A stretch of 9,531 nucleotides of DNA from JAWLFY01 sp964462125 (GTDB lineage Bacteria; Planctomycetota; Planctomycetia; Pirellulales; Pirellulaceae), in contig CAYWXT010000218.1 in NCBI GenBank assembly GCA_964462125.1, positions 1 to 9,531 of the forward strand. The letters run 5' to 3'. A program made the translations under genes and the position numbers. The notes beneath the pieces were generated by a model, which saw only the letters and a program-made list of their open reading frames with translations, had not been told where the DNA came from and did not search any database. Positions 6,681 to 9,531 of this stretch are shown here, one piece after another (position 1 is the first letter of the stretch; each line of letters starts with the position of its first letter).

Positions 6681-7043
6681 TTGATCTTCCAAGTGGTAAT
6701 CGCGGGGCGACGGGAACCGGAAGCATCCGATGCTTCTCGATGTGTCGCGGAGTACAATGCGAAGAGATTGATTGATGAAGGTCGCTCTTGCGCATTGGAT
6801 AATGCGGTAGCCTTTGATATTGAGCTTGTGGTGACCTATGACGATTGGCATAACAATTCGTATTGATTCATCCTTCGTGAGAGCGGTGGGGCCCGACGTT
6901 TCGACTGCCCGATTGGACCGTTCGAGGCAGCTGCTCTTTGCCGTGCGCTCAATGAAACAGCTTTCGTCAGGCCATCAACGCACCAAGCAATGGCGAATAC
7001 AATTGAGGTGTTGGACCAGCTTGCGGATGAGGAAAAGGTGTAA
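6681..7043 (+). pseudogene. Broken bifunctional-nuclease (DUF151)-like fragment
   Basis: One frame runs from a TTG at 6681 to TAA at 7041-7043, interrupted by a single TGA at 6864-6866. After the TGA it reads FILRESGGARRFDC, then PIGPFEAAALCRALNETA and FVRPSTHQAMANTIEVLDQL. This matches the core of the BFN/DUF151 family (LRE-DGER-FPI-IG-xEA-AI-R-L...RP-TH-LL--I-). The residues before the stop (DIELVVTYDDWHNNSY) fit the family's first strand, so a Trp (TGG) to TGA change or similar lesion is likely. The rest of a normal domain is missing, and the frame ends inside the terminator-like hairpin next to the mobile-element remnant. No convincing start codon is visible. The family assignment is from memory of the motif; it may instead be a short uncharacterised homologue. 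Confidence 0.4.
6720..6736. repeat. 17-bp palindrome
   Basis: Perfect 8-base arms around a central C (GAAGCATC-C-GATGCTTC), about 80 bases after the threonine aldolase stop. The size suits an operator or a small cruciform, but no promoter or regulator gene links to it. Confidence 0.35.
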
Positions 7044-7056
7044 TTGGACACCTTTT
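7033..7056. terminator. Bidirectional terminator-like hairpin
   Basis: Arms of 9 bases (AAAAGGTGT at 7033-7041, ACACCTTTT at 7048-7056) flank AATTGG, with an A-run on one side and a T5 run on the other. The TAA that ends the DUF151-like fragment lies within it, and recombinase-like coding sequence begins at its right arm. It may be an intrinsic terminator or a palindromic repeat at the junction. Confidence 0.5.
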
Positions 7057-7261
7057 TCTGTCCACCACGCTCCCCGAAGTGCTAACCATCGAGCAGGTCC
7101 ACCAGATCATCGACGCCTGTATCACTACGCGGATGGCGGTCTACTTCTGGACTGTCTACTCACTGGGGCTGCGGATGCAGGAGGGACTCAGTCTACAAAC
7201 GACGATGGTCTACCTGCAACTGACCGACTCGGCCGCCGTCGATGCGCGTCAGGCGATCGAG
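7052..7261 (+). pseudogene. Internally deleted tyrosine recombinase (integrase) fragment
   Basis: The frame reads LFLSTTLPEVLTIEQVHQII, then DACITTRMAVYFWTVYSLGLRMQEGLSLQ, the region around catalytic Arg I (GLR) of XerC/D-type integrases from IS91-associated elements. At about 7190-7198 it jumps directly to TTMVYLQLTDSAAVDARQAIE, the extreme C-terminal region with the nucleophilic Tyr at 7211-7213. The catalytic domain between them, including the H-x-x-R motif, is absent, and the N-terminal core-binding domain is also missing. It cannot be an active recombinase. The reading frame remains open across the deletion. The right end joins the transposase remnant in another frame. Confidence 0.75.
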
Positions 7262-7941
7262 AATTCGTCGTTGACATCCAGCCTGTCGGTGATGGCCAAG
7301 CGGTGCTGAAATACCTGGCTCCCTACGTGAACCGGGTGGCGATCAGCGATAGTCGAATCATCGCCTGTGACGACTCGTCGGTGACGTATCGCTATCGGCC
7401 GTCGGGGTCGAACAACTGGAAAGAGCGTACCGTGCTCGCCGATGAGCTCATGCGCAGGTTCACGCAGCACACCCTGACCCAGCACACCCTGCCATCGGGC
7501 CTTCAGAAGATTCGGCACTACGGCTGGATGGGTTCCAACTGCCGAGTCAAGCTCGATGAGGTGAAGTGGCTGTTGTGGTTGTTTCTGGGCTGGACGTACT
7601 GGCTCGCCAGCGGCCTTGCCCCGCAGCGGGAGCCGACCGCCGATTCAAAAGTCCGCTGCGGCCACTGCGGCGGAGAGCTGGTGGTGATCGACGTCACCTT
7701 CGATCCGGCGGGCCAACTCAGCGAACACGCACTCGCTTACCTGGACAACCGAATCAACTCGAACGTCAATGGGAAGGCGGCCGCTGAAGGCTTGCGCCGC
7801 AGCTGCCCTGCCGCAACCATTCGACACATCGCGTCCATTTCAAAAGCGTCCAAACGGGTCCCGCGAGTCAGCGGCAACGCTTGTGGGACATCAACTGCCG
7901 CTAATCGCAGCCGAACTCTTCACCACGGACCTTCAAGCTGA
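7261..7941 (+). pseudogene. N-terminally truncated IS91-family HUH transposase
   Basis: From 7261 the frame reads EFVVDIQPVGDGQAVLKYLA, PYVNRVAISDSRIIACDD and, further on, KIRHYGWMGSN, VKWLLWLFLGWTYWLASG and VRCGHCGGELVVIDVTFD, the C-terminal half of IS91-type Y2 transposases. The Tyr pair is kept as KYLAPY (Tyr codons at 7312 and 7324), but the zinc-binding N-terminus and the HUH metal motif are missing, so single-strand cleavage is not expected. Family similarity fades after LSEHALAYLD (about 7746); the frame stays open to TGA at 7939-7941 with unrelated-looking sequence that may be the terminal region of the element. No in-frame start is credible. Confidence 0.8.
7465..7494. repeat. 15-bp in-frame tandem duplication in the transposase remnant
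   Basis: Units 7465-7479 and 7480-7494 are near identical and encode QHTLT then QHTLP. Family members as I recall them have a single QHTLP here, so this is a further slippage event in the decaying gene. Confidence 0.5.
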
Positions 7942-8003
7942 CAGAGAGTGGGAATAGCGTTTCCCAGGAGCGGTCCGGCACATCATCCGGGCTTCTTGAA
8001 CCG

Positions 8004-8044
8004 AGGCCTTGAACATCGGCTCGTTCCTCGCGATGTCAAAGCCT
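8004..8044 (-). terminator. Long hairpin directly after the DUF4177-like gene
   Basis: Arms 8004-8018 and 8031-8044 pair over about 14 bp with one mismatch (a G-U pair in minus-strand RNA) and one bulged base, around a 12-base loop. It starts 5 bases past the TAA at 8050-8052, the right place to end the minus-strand transcript, though no U-run follows. GTTAGGC (8049-8055) next to it resembles an integron core site; see the findings. Confidence 0.4.
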
Positions 8045-8049
8045 ATTCG

Positions 8050-8259
8050 TTAGGCGTTGTGGTCAGTCACTGACTCCCGCACAACCGGTCGCCGCATTAT
8101 CGCCTGCAAGCCGGCGGACCCTCCGGAGCCGAGAATGAAGAAGTGCGTCGACTCTAACGAGTAAACGGTCCATCCTTCTCTCTCGTATGCCTCCACCTGT
8201 TGCAGAACTTGCCGCGCAGAGAAGGCGTTGCTGATATATTTGTATTCGAATCGCTCCAT
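8050..8259 (-). CDS. Small DUF4177-like protein
   Basis: A 69-residue protein, MERFEYKYIS at the start, YEREGW in the middle (25-30) and IMRRP near the end (54-58). This layout (short beta strand with EYK, amphipathic helix, x-EGW, closing strand ending in KRP/RRP) is that of the DUF4177 family, whose function is unknown. The ATG at 8259 is strongly supported by AGGA ending 6 bases upstream, a clearer Shine-Dalgarno than any other gene here. The frame is open 42 codons further upstream, but that extension is basic, unstructured and precedes the Shine-Dalgarno. No signal peptide or membrane segment. Lies between a mobile-element remnant and a secreted-protein gene, and is probably accessory. 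Confidence 0.6.
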   Translation of the reverse strand: MERFEYKYISNAFSARQVLQQVEAYEREGWTVYSLESTHFFILGSGGSAGLQAIMRRPVVRESVTDHNA

Positions 8260-8406
8260 TGTCTTTCCTACTGATTGCCAGTGCCGAACCGGGCGGATCA
8301 CGGGGACCGAGCAGTTGGGTTTGCGTTCAGAACCCGCGATGACGAGGTCTCCCGTGGATCCGATGGTTATCCGCCGCCCCACCACTCACCTCACGCCCCA
8401 TGACCA

Positions 8407-9264
8407 TCATTTTGCTACTGCGGGAGGGTTCAGTGCGAGCCCCGAACCGTCCCAGTAACCGAGTCGACGCTTAGCTCGAAGATCTGCAACAGGTACCCCG
8501 ATGGGAAGTTCCAGCGATTCATATCCCCACGTCACATCGGCGAATTCTACGTTGGGCTCCGTATCCAAAACGGTCACGATCCGTCGATGCGTTTTTGGCA
8601 ATCCCCGAGCGTCAAAATACTCAGTTATCACTCGAGTCGGCAGAGACTCAGTATCGCCGCTGTATATGGGTGTCGTGGAATTGCGTTTGAACCCGGGAAT
8701 CGAGAACTCAGAACGGTATACGCGATAGCCATTCTCATCATCAATCCATAGGTCTCGGCGTTGATCATGAACGTCGATGATGCTTACATGCCAGCAGCTC
8801 CTGCCATTGATCTCTTCTGCTCCCACCGTCTGCATCTCCGTTCCATCGTGATACGGAAGCTCTCCTTTGAGGGTTTCATTCCACCAATAGGTTGTAGTGA
8901 TCCCCAGTAGTCTCGGATCAAAAAACAAGCTCGGATTCTGGTCATCCACGCTTCGAATCGTGACTGAATCCGTACCATTAAAGTGTGTCACGCTCGTTCC
9001 GCTTAAAACCATCCGCTCCCGGTTTCTATTCTTGCTTCGGATCCAAAATCGACGATTCGGTCCATCGAATTCAGCCGTGAGTTCGTACCTTCCATGAGCA
9101 TACTCCGTGCTCAATGTGAGTCGCGACGCGGGGATGTTTAACCGAGCGTTTTCAACACCTCGGAGTAGCTCCTCCGGAGTCGGAGCGTCAGATCGAGTTT
9201 GGGCGAATCCAATTTGTGGTAAGAGCACAGTGACGACGAGCACGTGAAGACAAGAACGAATCAT
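8407..9264 (-). CDS. Secreted protein of unknown function
   Basis: A 285-residue protein with a clear signal peptide: R3, a hydrophobic core HVLVVTVLLPQIG (7-19) and a likely cut after GFA (19-21). The mature part is rich in beta-strand patterns with paired aromatic and charged residues (GRYELTAEFDGPNRRFWIRS, INGRSCWHVSIIDVHDQRRD, DLWIDDENGYRVYRSEF). This recalls LolA/LppX-like half-barrels, but no family is recognised with confidence. There is no lipobox and no membrane anchor, so it is probably periplasmic or released. The ATG at 9264 is preferred over the in-frame GTG at 9273 because GGAAAGG sits 8 bases before the ATG but abuts the GTG. Base composition looks lower in GC than the aroDE to ltaE genes. 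The next gene downstream on the same strand begins 147 bases away; the gap (8260-8406) shows nothing recognisable. Confidence 0.75.
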   Translation of the reverse strand: MIRSCLHVLVVTVLLPQIGFAQTRSDAPTPEELLRGVENARLNIPASRLTLSTEYAHGRYELTAEFDGPNRRFWIRSKNRNRERMVLSGTSVTHFNGTDSVTIRSVDDQNPSLFFDPRLLGITTTYWWNETLKGELPYHDGTEMQTVGAEEINGRSCWHVSIIDVHDQRRDLWIDDENGYRVYRSEFSIPGFKRNSTTPIYSGDTESLPTRVITEYFDARGLPKTHRRIVTVLDTEPNVEFADVTWGYESLELPIGVPVADLRAKRRLGYWDGSGLALNPPAVAK

Positions 9265-9310
9265 TGGTCGCACCTTTCCGGAAGTTGGGGTTCAGTCGGA
9301 TAACGAAATG

Positions 9311-9347
9311 CGATCTATGGAGGCACCGGAGGTGCATGCATAGATCG
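9311..9347. repeat. Nested two-tier hairpin upstream of the secreted-protein gene
   Basis: Outer arms CGATCTATG (9311-9319) and CATAGATCG (9339-9347) are perfect; inside a symmetrical 3x3 interior loop lie arms GCACC and GGTGC around GGA. It is 46 bases upstream of the ATG at 9264 and could be in the 5' leader, end an upstream transcript, or be a palindromic repeat. No T-run adjoins it. Confidence 0.55.
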
Positions 9348-9409
9348 TGCGTTGAACTTTGTCGACGCGTTGGGGGCTGATTCAGGACGGCCGATCCGTC
9401 AGAATGAGT

Positions 9410-9531
9410 CTACCAGATACGACTGGTGCGAGGGGCCTTCGCCGGGAACCAGTAAGTGAACGTGCCAGTGGGCATTGACGTGATCTCGTGACAGTCCTGA
9501 CACTGGAACTTGCGACCGCCCATGACATGCG
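9410..9531 (-). CDS. Partial zinc-ribbon protein, perhaps IS1595-type transposase remnant
   Basis: Frame entering from the right edge and ending at TAG 9410-9412; it reads HVMGGRKFQCQDCHEITSMP followed by TGTFTYWF. The F-x-C-x-x-C-x-x-x-T-S-x-x-T-G-T-F pattern resembles the second knuckle of the N-terminal zinc ribbon in IS1595-family transposases. The sequence then departs (PAKAPRTSRIW) and stops, where a functional transposase would continue for over 200 residues, so it is probably a truncated or frameshifted remnant. The N-terminal part lies outside the window. Another zinc-ribbon protein is possible. Confidence 0.35.
   Translation of the reverse strand, partial: HVMGGRKFQCQDCHEITSMPTGTFTYWFPAKAPRTSRIW

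Larger units (their letters stand above)
7052..7941 (+). mobile_element. Remnant of an integrase/IS91-type element
   Basis: Integrase followed by IS91-type transposase on the same strand is the expected gene order; here both genes are reduced to pieces by at least two deletions. The exact ends are unknown. The left edge is near the hairpin at 7033-7056. The right edge lies somewhere between 7746 and about 8000. IS91 elements do not make target duplications, so none was expected or seen. Confidence 0.6.

Noticed and set aside
5578..6795. Open frame of 405 codons on the minus strand opposite ltaE
   Set aside because: Shadow of the threonine aldolase; rich in His, Gly and Arg with no recognisable domain.
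6864..6866. TGA read as selenocysteine in the DUF151-like frame
   Set aside because: The family has no known selenoproteins, no Cys is expected at this position, and no clear SECIS-type hairpin directly follows.
6838..7941. One 367-codon gene covering the whole mobile remnant
   Set aside because: Before 7261 this frame is the wrong frame for the integrase fragment; only the part after 7261 matches a transposase.
7920..8060. Complete integron attC site
   Set aside because: GCCTAAC/GTTAGGC occurs on one side only; no second GTTRRRY core site is found within the expected distance.
8260..8385. N-terminal 42-codon extension of the DUF4177-like protein
   Set aside because: It lies upstream of a well-placed Shine-Dalgarno and ATG, and the DUF4177-like layout begins at that ATG.

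Overview
The window looks like a chromosomal segment of a marine planctomycete, probably a Pirellulaceae (Rhodopirellula-like) bacterium. That placement is an inference from GC-rich coding sequence, poor Shine-Dalgarno sites, a fused AroD-AroE protein, a secreted PQQ-repeat (BamB-like) propeller, and an integrase/IS91-type element of a kind I associate with planctomycetes. No rRNA, tRNA or CRISPR array is visible.

Layout. Positions 1-2150 hold a minus-strand pair: a bifunctional 3-dehydroquinate dehydratase/shikimate dehydrogenase (AroDE), followed 4 bases later by a short GNAT acetyltransferase resembling the catalytic domain of N-acetylglutamate synthase. A perfect GC hairpin lies past the end of the pair. 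Positions 2151-2345 are a divergent intergenic region. From 2346 to 6639 the plus strand carries an exported eight-bladed BamB-like propeller, a HemN/HemW-type radical SAM protein, a GcvH-like lipoyl-carrier protein that overlaps it by 4 bases, an 85-bp near-perfect inverted repeat, and a low-specificity threonine aldolase.

From about 6640 the window changes to accessory, decaying DNA: a fragment resembling the bifunctional-nuclease (DUF151) family with an in-frame TGA, a terminator-like hairpin, and a doubly deleted mobile element (tyrosine-recombinase fragment joined to the C-terminal half of an IS91-type HUH transposase). Beyond it on the minus strand are a 69-residue DUF4177-like protein with a good ribosome binding site and a hairpin directly after its stop, a secreted protein of unknown function with a nested hairpin upstream, and at the right edge a fragment resembling an IS1595-type zinc ribbon.

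How the genes might work together. AroDE serves aromatic amino acid synthesis. The radical SAM protein and GcvH-like protein are translationally coupled and so probably work together, with the threonine aldolase (a glycine producer) next door. No GcvP or GcvT is present here, so the GcvH-like protein may serve something other than a standard glycine cleavage system. This pair is the best candidate in the window for an under-described system. The AroDE shikimate-pocket Ser-to-Gly change, the 85-bp inverted repeat and the mobile-element scars are the other points worth checking.
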